NCBI RefSeq assembly: GCF_002878395.1
Contig: NC_061121.1
Span: 130,189,231 to 130,253,230, forward strand
Length of the DNA stretch: 64,000 nucleotides
Reading direction: 5' to 3'
Source of the DNA: Capsicum annuum
Taxonomy: Eukaryota; Streptophyta; Magnoliopsida; Solanales; Solanaceae
Made by a program: the position numbers and the translations under genes. Below, piece after piece: positions 48,755-60,160 of the stretch (positions are counted from its first letter, which is position 1; each line of letters begins with the position of its first letter). The notes below the pieces were generated by a model. It ran no database searches and had not been told where the DNA came from. It saw nothing but the letters and a program-made list of their open reading frames with translations.

Positions 48755-49104
48755 TCAGGTTCTGCAATCAAGGGTGGCATAACACGAATGGAGCCAGTCC
48801 ATCCTAAGGATGGCATCAAAGTCTATCATATCCAGTTCTATGAGGTCTGCCACAGTTTCCCTACTATGAATAGACATGGCACAATTTTTATATACCCTTC
48901 TAGCAATAACAGAATCACCTACAGGAGTAGAAACAAAGAAGGCTTCTAAAATAACTTTGGGCTCAAACCCAAAACCAACAGCGACATAAGGGGTCACATA
49001 ATATAAAGTAGACCCGGGATCAAACAATACATAAACATCACAAGAAAAGATTCGTAATATACCGGTGACAACATCTGGTGAAGCTTCCGCCTCCTGGTGG
49101 TTAG
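48755..49104 (-). pseudogene. Gypsy B aspartic protease
   Basis: The open frame 48755-49228 includes VLFDPGSTLYYVTPYVAVGF, the active-site loop in the D-P-G-S-T form common in this family, then STPVGDSVIARRV and LIELDMIDFDAILRMDWL. The family usually has GMDWL at the end. The frame overlaps the zinc-knuckle frame, showing a frameshift between gag and protease near 49110. Confidence 0.85.
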
Positions 49105-50430
49105 TCAAAGAATATAACCGGTTGCGACCGCTTTTGGCAGCTGAAGGGGCACCCTTAGGGAAAGGAGCTGTGGAGGCGACTTGGGACTTAGCCCCCCTCC
49201 TCCCGCATTTACTCCAGCAGATGGACAATCTCTTTGAAGGTAACCCACTTTGCCAAAAGTATAGCAGTTTCTTCCCTCAAACCAGTACTTCCCTAGATGA
49301 TTCCTTCTGCTAACCTCACACCGCGAATGAGTACGACGCTGCTGGGCCACACTGCCCTGAGACTATTTACCTAGAGCTTTGGACCCATGAGAAGTCTAAA
49401 CACTCTGAGTTTGTCTATCTGTCACTGGTCTGGGTGCTGGGGCGCTGGCTGCTGACTGTGCATTATTCCAAAACTTCTTGTTCTTCGACCACTTATTACC
49501 CTAGTTACTACTCTGCAGCTGACTCTGGTGCTGGTCCGCAGATCTAGCTCTCTTAGCCTGTCTATCTTTCTCTCTAGATTCAGTAATCTATTTCTTCTTC
49601 TCTTTCACTTGATGCATATGAACGGTCAGTCGAGCAAAGTCTAACTCCTTATTCAACATAGCCCCCTGGCATTCAAGTACCAGGTAATCAGCAAGGCCAG
49701 ATGCAAATTTCCTCATCCGGGCCCTCATATTACTAGTCAACTCTGGGGCATTGCGGGCTAGTTTATTAAACTTCAAAGTGTACTCCTGGACACTTATACT
49801 GCCCTGCTTCAGATTCATAAACTCTTCCGCTTTGGCCTCCCTCAACTCCAGAAGAAAGAATCGATCAAGCAAGGCTTCCAAAAATTCACCCTAAACTGTG
49901 GGCTCAGCATTTTCACCTTTTTCATCTTCCCAGTCAGCATACCACTGACTCGCAACGTCCTTGAGCTGATAGGTTGCTAGTTTCACCCCTTCAACCTCAT
50001 CCGCATGCATCACCTTAAAGATCTTTTCCATCTCCTCTATGAACTCTATGGATCTTCCTCTACCTTGGTGCCAGTGAACTTAGGTGGGTTCATCTTCATG
50101 AAATGTCCGACTCTAGTAGCCTCAGATATAACAGATCCATACCCAACATCTTCCTATCGTTGAGCTTGGTTAGCTACCAACTGTGTTAGCATATAAATAG
50201 ACCATTTGAATTCTACATTTAAAGAATTCTACATTTAAAATATCTCCCTGAGCAGTTGGGGGACAGTTGGCATTAGTCCACGGAGCTCGAGGTGAACTGG
50301 TCGGGACTGGAGGGACTCCCAGAGTAGGGACAAATTTTAAAATATGAGCCCTGTTACGGTCTCACATCCCATGATTGGGATGAACCTCATCTTCCTGAGT
50401 ATTCTGATCGACGATACGACGTGGAGGCAT
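49105..50430 (-). pseudogene. Gypsy B gag
   Basis: The start codon is at 50430 (MPPRRIVDQNTQEDEVHP), 211 bp inside the right LTR. A TGA replaces an Arg codon after about 22 residues. The central capsid part is open at 49588-49881 (FFLLELREAKAEEFMNLKQG, then YTLKFNKLARNAPELTSNMR). The zinc knuckle (about 49220-49290) reads CYTFGKVGYLQRDCP, with the second Cys as Phe and the His as Tyr. This is a retrotransposon Gag family member and is non-functional. Confidence 0.88.
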
Positions 50431-50625
50431 AACTGTGTTTCTGAAACACAAGTGATATTTAATTAGGGGACATTTCAGACTCTGAAGCACGAACTAAATC
50501 ATAAAGAAGGGAAACATTTCTTAAACTCCTAGCAGCCTCCTGCTTATAAGTGTGACATGCTAGACACCCATAAATAAGACTCTACCCGATGCGATTTCGC
50601 AGAAACCCTAGGACCATGAATCGTT

Positions 50626-50636
50626 CTTTGATACCA
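50626..50636 (-). other. Primer-binding site (tRNA-iMet type), gypsy B
   Basis: CTTTGATACCA on the plus strand complements TGGTATCAAAG, one base from the initiator-Met site TGGTATCAGAG. It lies four bases from the LTR start at 50641. Confidence 0.85.
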
Positions 50637-50640
50637 AATT

Positions 50641-52778
50641 TGTCACGACCCGAACCAGGGCCTGGCCGTGACGAGCATTTCAAACCATTGAGGCCCGAAA
50701 CACCCCTATCTTTATAGTAATCATGCACCTAATTCATATGATCAAAGAAATATAAAAAAACACAATAATTTGAAAACATGGTCATAAATATGAAAAGAGA
50801 CAATAACGGGGTGATAAGGTTCCCCCAACATCAATTATCCTCTGAACAACTGTCTGTGAAAATCTCTAACAAATGACTGAAACAATGTCTATCTGAAAAC
50901 TGGGACAAGGCCCCCAGTAGACCCAAAAATTGAATATAAGATAAAATAACTGCAGGACATAAGACCTTCCGAAACATAAAAGGCTCACCACTTGTCTCTA
51001 TAGCTTTGCTCACCACTTGTCTCTATAGCTTTATCTGAAAGTTATACCGATTCTCTTGACCCCTAGACTGGACCTCTGAACCTAAGTGGTTGTAGAGGGG
51101 GGGTCAGCACAAAATTACTGGCACGCAGATATATCAAAACAAAACATAATATTTTTACAAAGTATAGTTGAGACCCATTATAAAATAATTTTGTATCAAA
51201 TCATTTGAAAGCACATGGGTGTAATGCAATAATTTTTCTCAACAATAATGAAATACAACTGAGCTAGGTAAAATACCCTACATAATTTCCACCAACTGTC
51301 AAACCTCGGTTGCCGCCGTGATTAGAGTATAAGTGAGGAAGAGAGACACAAGATCACATAGCATGGTGTCTCGACCCAATGGTAGTGCCCAAGATCACTT
51401 GGCTCGGGTTCCTACCTATAGTCCCAATTTGGGAATAACATGAAGTCAAGTACACAAGATCACTTAGCCTGGTACCAATATTTCGTGTCGGTAAACACGT
51501 TCTTCAAGCGATGAGCCCTTGTGTCTCAAATGCCTTCTTCGGGCATCCACCTATCTCATGTAAAATCAATGCATTCAAACTTCATTTATTTCAATCACGT
51601 ATTGTATTCTGTAGGGTATCGTCATACCCGACTTGCAAGTCATCAATATCACATCCACATATGCATAATCATGTAAAAACCAAGGTGCTTCATCATTTAT
51701 AAGTGGTGAACAATATTTATTTCAAATTCATGCTCTCTTTTGTTGATCACAATATAATATGGAGCATCGAAACATTATCATGGGAATTTGAAAACAATTT
51801 ATCATTCATATTTATCAAACTTCTATGGAAAATCTCAAATCACATATGCATGGTTTCAACCATTGAAGTATATAGGCAAACAATTCCCATGACATAAAGA
51901 AAACGACTTAGAAATCGTATTGAAAGCAAGATATTAGCATTTGATTAAAAACCCCTATTTAAAAGCATGCATGTTCATAAAAACTACACCCATGAGATTT
52001 TTGGATAACCCCACGTACCTCTATTTCCAAGGATAATAGGTGTTTCTTGAAGCTTGTGGATTGTTGATTCCAAATATGTAATTATCTTTGAAAACCTACG
52101 GTCAAATCTTGAACTATTTGGGTTTTTATTTTGAAACCCTAAGGAGAATCTTGAGAACTTTTGATGAAAGAATATGTATTTTGGGGTCCTTGGAACTAAA
52201 TCTCGTGTTTTAGGGCTAAGTAAGGGTGGAAAAGGACCACTTTTTCCTCAACACGGAGTGTTTAAATCACCAGAATTACTTACATAGGTGCCGCCCATCC
52301 CATTTTCTATGTTCACATAGGCACCACCTAGGCTATCGCCTATGTTTGCATAGGCGCCGCCTAGGCTATTGCCTATGTTTTCCAGTGGCCATGGGCGATT
52401 GGTTAGGCGACACTTATCACTTTGAAGGGCCATAAATTCTTGATCGTGTGTCAGATTTTTGCCAAATTAGTATCGTTGGAAAGCTAACTCGAATACCTAT
52501 CATTTGACACGTAGTAGGCTTCCTAATTCGACATATACAGAGAGTTATGATCGATGGAAGCTGACACACTTTACAACGTCTACTAAAACTTAGTCGATCG
52601 AAATAGTTCCAACTCATCCTTGAGTTGAAGGACCTCTATGGTCTAAATTCAAGCTTGAGCGGATTGACATGCTACACAATAATTAACATGCCGTATTGGA
52701 ATACGATTTTATGGCTTCGAGATTAGCAATGCATTGAAATCATGGTCTATATTGTAGCCCGAATTGGTGGGCGTTACA
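50641..52778 (-). repeat. Gypsy B right (5') LTR
   Basis: 2,138 bp from TGTCACGACCC to GGGCGTTACA, both ends intact. Contains the three-unit form of the 33-bp minisatellite. A short tandem duplication (CTCACCACTTGTCTCTATAG) lies at about 50986-51032 and is absent from the left LTR. Confidence 0.93.
52283..52381. repeat. 33-bp minisatellite of hairpin units, three copies
   Basis: Units start at 52283, 52316 and 52349. The flanks match those of the four-unit array in the left LTR, so one unit was gained or lost after the two LTRs were made from one template. Confidence 0.92.
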
Positions 52779-53139
52779 AGATTGATCACTTCCCACTTAA
52801 ATTCGAGCAGATAAATTTCTTGATACAGCCTTCCTGGCCTCATGTGCTCAACCTTAACCTATTGCCACGCCATGCATTTGGCCGCAAAATCAGCCATATC
52901 TCTCTTCATACCATTCCACCAATAAATCTTCTTGAGATCATGATACATCTTCGTTGAGACGGGATAGACAATATAGCATGACTTATATGCCTCTGCCAAA
53001 ATCCTTTGCCGCAACCTGTTGACATCCGGAACACACAACCTCCCTTGGTACCGTAAAGTACCATCACCACCGATCTCAAACACCACTACCTTTTCCCACC
53101 AATGTCACTCTTAATTTTTATCGAGACAAGATCTAGCAC
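52779..53139 (-). pseudogene. Gypsy A integrase N-terminal part (right of B)
   Basis: The open frame 52859-53086 shows LCVPDVNRLRQRILAEAYKS, then STKMYHDLKKIYWWNGMKRD and MADFAAKCMA. Zinc-site residues are partly lost: the first His of the HP motif is Tyr and the second Cys is gone. At 52784 the sequence breaks in the KWEVINxD motif and resumes at 43417 in the left part. The gypsy B insertion therefore lies beside the first catalytic Asp. Confidence 0.82.
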
Positions 53140-53840
53140 TTACTTCTCCTTGATCTCTGCACCAAGAGATGATCGAGCCACTTCTTGCACTACCACACCG
53201 CTATCCTTGGAGTCTAAGTGGCAAACTCTAAGATTAGCCAAGCGGTGAATATCCTTCACCAATTCCTGCTTTTCTTCCTCCACATGAGCCAAACTCCCCA
53301 TGGATAACTTGCTAAGAGCATCAGCAACCACATTAGCCTTACCTGGATGGTAGTGAAGACTCATATCATAATCCTTAAGAAGATCAGGCCATCTCCTCTG
53401 GATGAGATTAAGCTATTTCAGAGTGAACACATACTATAGGCTCTTATGATAAAAAAAGGATATCCATGTGGACACCATACAAGTAATGCCACTATATTTT
53501 CAAAGAAAACACAATCGCCAATAGCTCCAAATCATGAGTAGGATAATTCCACTCATGTACCTTCAACTGCCTGGAAGCATAGGCAATCACCTTCCCAAGC
53601 TGAATCAACATATAACCAAGACCGAATCGAGATATATCACAATAAATAAGGAACCCATCATTGCCTTCCAGCAAAGTCAAAATTGGAGCTAAAGTTAACT
53701 TATCCTTTAACTTCTCGAAACTCCCTTCACCAGCATCTGACCGAGAAAACTTGACCTTCTTCTGAGTTAACTTAGTCAAAGGAGCAGCTATCGACAAAAA
53801 ACTTTCCACAAACCGCCTATAATACCCGGCCAAACCTAAA
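53140..53840 (-). pseudogene. Gypsy A RNase H
   Basis: Open at 53492-53833 ([20 protein letters not shown], then [20 protein letters not shown], then [20 protein letters not shown]) and 53140-53364 (MSLHYHPGKANVVADALSKL). The first Asp and the Glu are visible. The piece between, near 53410-53490, is broken. Confidence 0.82.
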
Positions 53841-54700
53841 AAACTCTAAATATCGGATGGAGTCGGAGGTCTTGGCCACCTCTTCACCACAGCAACCTTC
53901 TGCAGATCCACCATGATCCCTTCACCAGAAATAATATGACACAAAAAGTCATAACGTTCAACCAAAACTCATATTTGGAGAACTTGGCATACAACTGTTA
54001 TTCCTTTAAGGTCTACAACATAACATGGAGGTGATTAGCATAATCCACCTTACTCTTTGAATAAATCAAAATGTCATTAATGAACACAATAACAACGAGA
54101 TCCAAGTACTGCTTGAATACCCTGTTCATCAGATCCATAAATACTATAGGAGCATTAGTTAACCTAAATGAAATCACCAAAAACTCAAAGTGCCCATACC
54201 AAGTATGAAATGTTATCTTAGGGATATCCACTTCCCTAATCTTTAGTTGATGGTACCTAGACCGAAGATCTATCTCAGAAAAGAATTTGGAACCTTAAAA
54301 CTAGTCAAATAGATTATCTATCCTTGAATAAAGATACGTGTTCGTGACTATCATCTTGTTCAACTGCCTATAGTCAATGCACATCCAAAAGGAACTATAT
54401 TTTTTACGCACAAACAACAGCGGTGCACTCAAAGGAGATACACTAGGATGAATAAACCCTTTATCCAAAAGTTCTCTTAACTCAACCAGAGCCATTTTAT
54501 ATGGAGGAATAGAAATTGGATAATTGTTCGAAAGTAAATCAATACCAAACTCTATTCCCCTATCCGGAGAAACACCAGGAAGATCATTCGACAAAACCTT
54601 TGAAAACTCATTAACCACCAAAACTAACTGAAAATTAGGACCTTCTGACTTAGAATCTTTAACCCGAACCAAGTGATAAAGACACCCTTTGGAGATTAAC
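53841..54700 (-). pseudogene. Gypsy A reverse transcriptase (first catalytic Asp is Asn)
   Basis: Open at 54301-54672 (DLPGVSPDRGIEFGIDLLSN, then LLDKGFIHPSVSPLSAPLLF, then [13 protein letters not shown]) and 54013-54231 ([20 protein letters not shown], then [15 protein letters not shown]). FIDD is FIND, the same change as in gypsy C. It is a typical but inactive RT. Confidence 0.85.
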
Positions 54701-55173
54701 CTACAAGATCTAAGATAAGAAATAAACCTCCCCCTAGGAGCTAAAGAAACACCCTCCCACTATATAACCAGTTCACCAGGGAATCTAAAGATAACATTAC
54801 AGGTTCGATAATCCAAGGATACGTAAAAAGAATGTAACTAGTACATACCTAGAATAACATTAGAATCTACCATATCCAACTCGAACAGATCTATCAAAGT
54901 CTGCATGCCACCAACAGATACCACACATGCCCCATAGACTTTTTTAGCAATAGCCGAGTCACCTTTTAGGGTAGAAATCAAAAAAAGATTTGAAATAACT
55001 TCTTGATCAAAACCAAAAGATACAGCCACATAAGGAGTCACATAGGAGAGAGTAGACCTTAAATCAAGCAAATAATATACATTATGTGAGAAAATTTGAA
55101 ACATGCTAGTAACGACATCAGGTGATGCCTCAGATGCCATACCACCAGGTGTAGGAGCAGAAGATAAAGCCAT
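54701..55173 (-). pseudogene. Gypsy A aspartic protease
   Basis: The open frame 54838-55173 has LLDLRSTLSYVTPYVAVSFG, where the active-site D-P-G has become D-L-R, then STLKGDSAIAKKVYGACVVS and LFELDMVDSNVILGMY. The loop change would abolish catalysis. Confidence 0.82.
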
Positions 55174-56339
55174 GGGAATCTTATTCGCTCTCGTAGCAAC
55201 CTTATTAAGCGGACAATCCCTGAGCCGATAGACTACTTGCCCACACTTGAAGCATTTTTCCCTTTCTTTATCACAATAACACCAATAAGGATGACTACAT
55301 AACCGACAAGGAGAACATAAAGAAATTGACTGACCTCCGCTCGCCTGAGATTGGGCATCCTGCGATTGAGAATTGTCACCACCATGATGACGCTTATTGC
55401 CTGACTGATAGTAGCACTAACAGAGAAGTAGGAACCATAACTCCTCCACTTCCTTTTTTGCCACTTGCCACCATCTCTACCACCATGAGACTGAGCACTT
55501 CCCTTATCAGAAACTTACTTCTCTTTCCCTACCTATCTTTGAACTCCACTTTCTTCCTCTTCTTATCCTCTACATGCTGTATATAAATAGTCAACATAGA
55601 GATGTCCATATCTTTAATCAGCAAGGTAGTTTTGCTCTAAAAAATTAGATCCCAATTTAACCCAGAAATAAACTTTCTCATTCTTGCCCGCATGTCAACC
55701 ACTAAATCAGGAGCATACCTTGAAAACTGGTAAAACTTCAAGGAATATTTCCTTACAAATATCCTTTCCTACTTAAAGTTTAAAAACTCCTCGATCTTTA
55801 CTTGGCTCAACTCTTGGGGAAAGAAATGATCTAGAATAGCACCAGAGAAGACATCCCACAAGGTTGACTCCTCCACATCTCCTTTATCCCTATCCCATTA
55901 TTCATACCACTAATATACAACTTCTTTGAGTTGATATGCTGCAAATTTCACCCCCTCCTCATTAGTATCCTACATCACCTGAAATGTCTTTTCCATCTTA
56001 TCCAAGAAGCCTTGTGGATCCTCCTCTACTTCACTCTAAAAAAGTGGAAGGACCTATCTTCATAAATTGGCCAACCCTCGTGGCCTCAGCAGACAAAGCA
56101 CCAGACATATCCCACTCAGCCTAAGCAGCAACCAACTAAGAAATAGAATGAATAGACTGGCAAAATTCTGGATTAGTCACCTCGCCTTAAGGAGAACTAG
56201 TTGAAAATAGTGAAACTCCAGAATTATCAGGGATAAGACTATGAGATCAAAGATGAACCCTAGAAGTAGGATGTACCCCTTCAGTATTACCCCTAGATGC
56301 GATAGAAGAACTTCCTTGTGTTCCAGATCTACGAAGCAT
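55174..56339 (-). pseudogene. Gypsy A gag
   Basis: The start codon is at 56339 (MLRRSGTQGSSSIASRGNTE), 212 bp inside the right LTR, the same spacing as in gypsy B. A stop comes after about 30 residues. The zinc knuckle near 55205-55255 reads KCFKCGQVVYRLRDCP, with only the His changed to Tyr. The capsid region between is in several frames. Confidence 0.8.
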
Positions 56340-56534
56340 GATCTGAAAATAGAATAAACAAGGATTAAGGAATATTTCAGGACTAATAATTCAAGCTTGA
56401 AGATAGAATACAAAGAAAGTGAAACATTCTTAAATACCTTGTATCCTTTCCCTTATAAGTGTGGCACACTACACACCCCTAAAATAAACTCTACTCGAAA
56501 CTTCTTCATAGACTCCTAATTGACCATGAGCCTA

Positions 56535-56547
56535 GGATCCGATACCA
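56535..56547 (-). other. Primer-binding site (tRNA-iMet type), gypsy A
   Basis: GGATCCGATACCA on the plus strand complements TGGTATCGGATCC, close to the initiator-Met site, three bases from the LTR start. Confidence 0.75.
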
Positions 56548-56550
56548 ACT

Positions 56551-58523
56551 TGACACAACCCACCCAGGGGCCTTATCATAATGGGAATCCCAAGTCTGAC
56601 CAGGATCGGAGACCACCCCTATTACCCAACCTAACCTCCAGCCTTCTGCCATAAGTTGGCTGATTTGAGTATATAACAAGATAGTGTAATAGCTCACATA
56701 AGGACTCTGGGAATAGATCACTACCGTGACCAACCCAACTGAGTCCAACAATCCCTAGCGGGGTATACAGTTGCTAGTAGATGGGGTTAGCAAGTGACCG
56801 CTAGCATGATCTAAAGATAAGGATAAAAGAATGTCAATTATAAAACCAAGTAAAAATCATCCATATTCATATAGGAAAAGGGATAGGGTTTAGCACGCCT
56901 TAAAAACCATTGCCTAAGTTGTGTAACTTTGACATCCTAAACCACCTACGGGCTATATAGGTTCAGCTCCCCCTACTGAAAGGGGCCAAGTGCGTATAGC
57001 CACACGACCAGGGAAGTATCCCATGGGATGACAAGTATATTCCCAAAATAAAGTGTGAAATCATGTATACAATTACCAAGACCAACCTCATATCGAAAAA
57101 TATGAGTTTCTGATTTCGGTTCCCCCCGTGGCCTCCACCTTCCACGGCTTAGCTATACCTCCAGCCATTATTGCCCAATTAAAACCAATTTTTAAGTAAC
57201 CAAAACATTAATCATTTATTAATTGAGGATATTGATATTGGTATCATCTTACAAACCCTAACTTGCAAGTATCATCCATAGCCAATCATTTATAGGTTTA
57301 AGGAGACTTTCAAGTACCCTTCCATTTACTATATTAAACAACTTGGGAGACTTTCATATTCCCCACAAGCATAACCAATTAGCCTTTAGCATTTCCAAAC
57401 CATTTAAACCATGTATAATTTCTTTACCAAGTTTAAATTACGCAAAAGTTCCATTAAAAGAAAATGCAATGAACATATCTTTATAAGCATTTTATCAAAC
57501 ATATTAGGAGCATAATATGACCAAAACTAATTTTAATTACCAATACACCATTCTCATTCAATTTGATTATCCAAAACCACCATTAATACATATAAAAGCA
57601 TAATTAAAACCATGAAAAACCATAACCAAGCAATTAACATCAAAACCATCAAATCATATTTGAAAGCCAAAAATATGTAATAGTAAAACCATGAAAATAT
57701 TTATATAAACCATGCCTTTAAGTAAAATTAACAATGTGGAAAGAGAAACATGCCTTAAACCAAGATGATGAAGGAAAGAAATCACTATGATAAGCCCCAA
57801 ATCAATCCTTTTATTAAAACTCTAGCTCTTTCTTGCCCTAAAATCTCTTAAGAGAATTATAGAGTCTTTAAGAAGATTTTTTAAGTGTTAATGAATAGAA
57901 TATTAGGGTAAATAACTTCCCAAGTAGTTTAGAAGTCATGGGACCCTATTAGGATTAGAAGAGAAATGTCCAGAATACCCCCACTTAAGTTTTACAAAAA
58001 TCCCGTCACAGAGATACGACTGGCCCTCACGCGTCATACCCTCCCAATATGATTAGTATCCACCACTCATATCCTGAACCTCCATCCTTGGACCAAAAAC
58101 TATCCAGTATATGACTCATCCAACCAAATCATAACCACATCATACAATTCGTATCCATGACCCATATCCCTGGCGGAATAAAATACTTGGGGAATTGTAC
58201 ACTATTTACTATACGAGTCCCTGGTATGATTCTTACCCTAGTTTACGGCTCATGGTGAGCCACTCGTACTCAGATCCAACCTAAGTAACAAAGTCTAATA
58301 TTAAGTTAAGGAACCAAGTGATTCGTAACCACTAATACGACTCGTACCCATACGTCGTACCTATTCCAGTAACTAAAATCCATCCCACCAGCCAACACTG
58401 ATCAGTATACGATGGGATCATACCATATGTACCCCAATATACAGCTCGTATCCATGAGTCATATTGGATCCATAGATCAAAATTTCAGAAAATTTTCTAA
58501 GGTCCAGAAACTGAGGTGTTTCA
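56551..58523 (-). repeat. Gypsy A right (5') LTR
   Basis: 1,973 bp from TGACACAACCC to GGTGTTTCA. It lacks about 410 bp relative to the left LTR, with the joint near 56755. TACGACTCGTA-like motifs are at 58010-58470. Confidence 0.85.
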
Positions 58524-58718
58524 GTTACCCTCTTCTAGTAAATATAAGACATGGTTAATACCTTCAAGAGTATTTTGTTTTTCCAGCACATACCATACTT
58601 TACAACTCCAAATATCGTAGCTATCGCCATTTAATATTTCTCTTTTGTTTAAGTCGACAATTATGCTTTTCAATGTCATATCTATTATTAAGAGACAATC
58701 ACACAAGTATTTTATCAA
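58524..58718 (-). pseudogene. Copia gag N-terminal part
   Basis: The frame reads VDLNKREILNGDSYDIWSCK, then VWYVLEKQNTLEGINHVLYL, then LEEGN, the N-terminal gag signature of plant copia (LNGxNYxxW). It ends exactly at the gypsy A target duplication, and the next residues (TAQHRRD) are found at 39775 on the other side. The start codon is taken at 58718; upstream sequence is not gag-like. Confidence 0.85.
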
Positions 58719-58943
58719 TTATGTATGCAAATTACACATTTAAGAAAAAATTTTCACATAAAGGTTTCATGTTTAGTATAAATCGAAAGGACACTTAAGA
58801 ATTCAATCATCATCTAGGAACTAAACACTTGATCAAAATTAGAAATTAATTTCTTAATGCATACTAGGATAATAGCTTTTAATTTAGTCTTTGTAAACTG
58901 AAATAAATGAATGAAATTCATATAGAAGGAGAGAGAAACAACT

Positions 58944-58944
58944 T

Positions 58945-58972
<28 letters not shown>
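58944..58972. repeat. (TA)n microsatellite
   Basis: About 14 TA dinucleotides in an AT-rich stretch of the copia leader. Confidence 0.9.
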
Positions 58973-58975
<3 letters not shown>

Positions 58976-59010
58976 AATTTTAATTAAACTACATTAAGTT
59001 ACAAGTCAAT

Positions 59011-59244
59011 TTAAAGATAAAAATTATCCCACAAATATTTGAGACGACTTATATACATCCAAAAAGGCTCGCTAGGCCAAATCTCGTGGTAAACATTAAT
59101 TAATCTTTTGCCCCGAGGATCACAAAGAGAATTTGCTAAAATAGCTAATGCTTTCCAATCTAAAATTTCTACATAGTTTTCTAGTTCTACACATTTTAAT
59201 TCAAACAAATGAATAAAACTAGCAACTATACTACTAGGTGACAT
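59011..59244 (-). CDS. Unidentified 77-aa frame in copia leader
   Basis: Not recognised. The frame reads MSPSSIVASFIHLFELKCVE, then LENYVEILDWKALAILANSL, then CDPRGKRLINVYHEIWPSEP, then FWMYISRLKYLWDNFYL and a stop. The composition (balanced charged and aromatic residues, several Trp) is unlike a random AT-rich frame. The frame is open a little further upstream (KREETERVQVFKM). Directly to the right another frame gives a basic stretch (RAKKQKRGACRRRAYFLGRE). It could be a late exon of a captured gene. Expression is unknown. Confidence 0.3.
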   Translation of the reverse strand: MSPSSIVASFIHLFELKCVELENYVEILDWKALAILANSLCDPRGKRLINVYHEIWPSEPFWMYISRLKYLWDNFYL

Positions 59245-59909
59245 CTTAAAAACTTGAACTCTTTCAGTTTCTTCTCTCTTTCCCTTCGTGTAACCTTTTC
59301 ATTCTGTAACAGATTTTGTGTCGTCCTGGGGACACCATTTCGTATGATCTCACGTCCTAAAAAATATGCCCTTCGACGACATGCTCCTCTTTTTTGTTTC
59401 TTTGCTCGACATCCTGAATTCCCACTTGAAGTGATTCGATTTTATCCTATTTATCCATGTCTGAAATAGGAATCAAGAAACAATAAGAATAGTTATTCCA
59501 TTCAATGCGACAACTTACGTCATAATTTATTGTAGAAAATAAAATTTGTTTTATGAAAAATTTAGGAACTAATTTGGACAAGAATTATATTGAGTCTAAT
59601 TTATACACTCATTTAATAAATAAAATTAAAAGGCATAATTGTTTACACTATACGATTCCCCATATTTCTTTTATCAAAGTAATCATTTTATCATTATTTA
59701 AATTATGAAAAGAATAGTACAATACATTACACCTTTTTATATATGTACTACAATTATTACGTACTTATAGTACACAAACATAAGTACCATACAACAATTA
59801 AAAAGGAAAAAATAAAGAAATGTATCATTTTTACGCAAAGAACTTAAAGCAGAAGCTATTTCTTCACCAATTCTTAAAATTTGAAAATCAGACAAAACAA
59901 ACCAAAAAC

Positions 59910-60047
59910 CTGAGATCGGCTTCTCCCGGAGTTTTCCTTATCAGAGAATCGAACACCAACGGTGGGACGTGGAAGGTTGCCGAAGAAATCCAATTTTGAA
60001 TGGCATTCAAATGACGGAACTGCCCTAGCATAACTAGACACTGCCAT
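59910..60047 (-). CDS. Candidate first exon of a captured gene
   Basis: The ATG at 60047 opens 46 codons: MAVSSYARAVPSFECHSKLD, then FFGNLPRPTVGVRFSDKENS, then GRSRSQ. It ends at a CAG|GTTTTT splice donor (intron from 59909). A matching acceptor TTTCAG lies before 59460. A TATA box lies about 100 bp upstream at 60151-60160. I do not recognise the protein. The combination of promoter, start and donor suggests the head of a real plant gene. The frame after the acceptor stops after 36 codons, so the gene, if real, is broken. Confidence 0.35.
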
Positions 60048-60150
60048 TGGATTTTCTGATGATTTTAAAATTTGAAGGGTCAACATAATGTAATTCTCCG
60101 GTCGATTGGTCTTGTCTTTCGCAAAAATACTGAAGGTTGAGGAATTTGTC

Positions 60151-60160
60151 TTTTATATAA
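60151..60160 (-). promoter_or_regulatory. TATA box upstream of candidate exon
   Basis: On the minus strand TTATATAAAA lies 104 bp before the candidate ATG at 60047, a normal plant spacing once a 5' UTR is allowed for. Confidence 0.4.

Larger units (their letters stand above)
43423..52778 (-). mobile_element. Ty3/gypsy chromovirus B, full-length, youngest in the nest
   Basis: LTRs at 43423-45570 and 50641-52778 (2,148 and 2,138 bp, about 93% identical by eye) are flanked by ATATT (43418-43422) and AGATT (52779-52783). A tRNA-iMet-type primer site and all gag-pol domains are present in order. At 9.36 kb it is close to the expected full length. Several stops are CGA to TGA changes. It is the least decayed retroelement here but still broken. 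Confidence 0.92.
39776..58523 (-). mobile_element. Ty3/gypsy chromovirus A, nested in copia gag and interrupted by B
   Basis: LTRs at 39776-42180 and 56551-58523 are flanked by ATTAC (39771-39775) and GTTAC (58524-58528), a 5-bp target duplication with one change. The internal region is split into 42181-43422 and 52779-56550 by gypsy B. Domain order and chromodomain match the Tekay/Del-like clade. LTR identity is about 85%, making A older than B. Confidence 0.88.
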
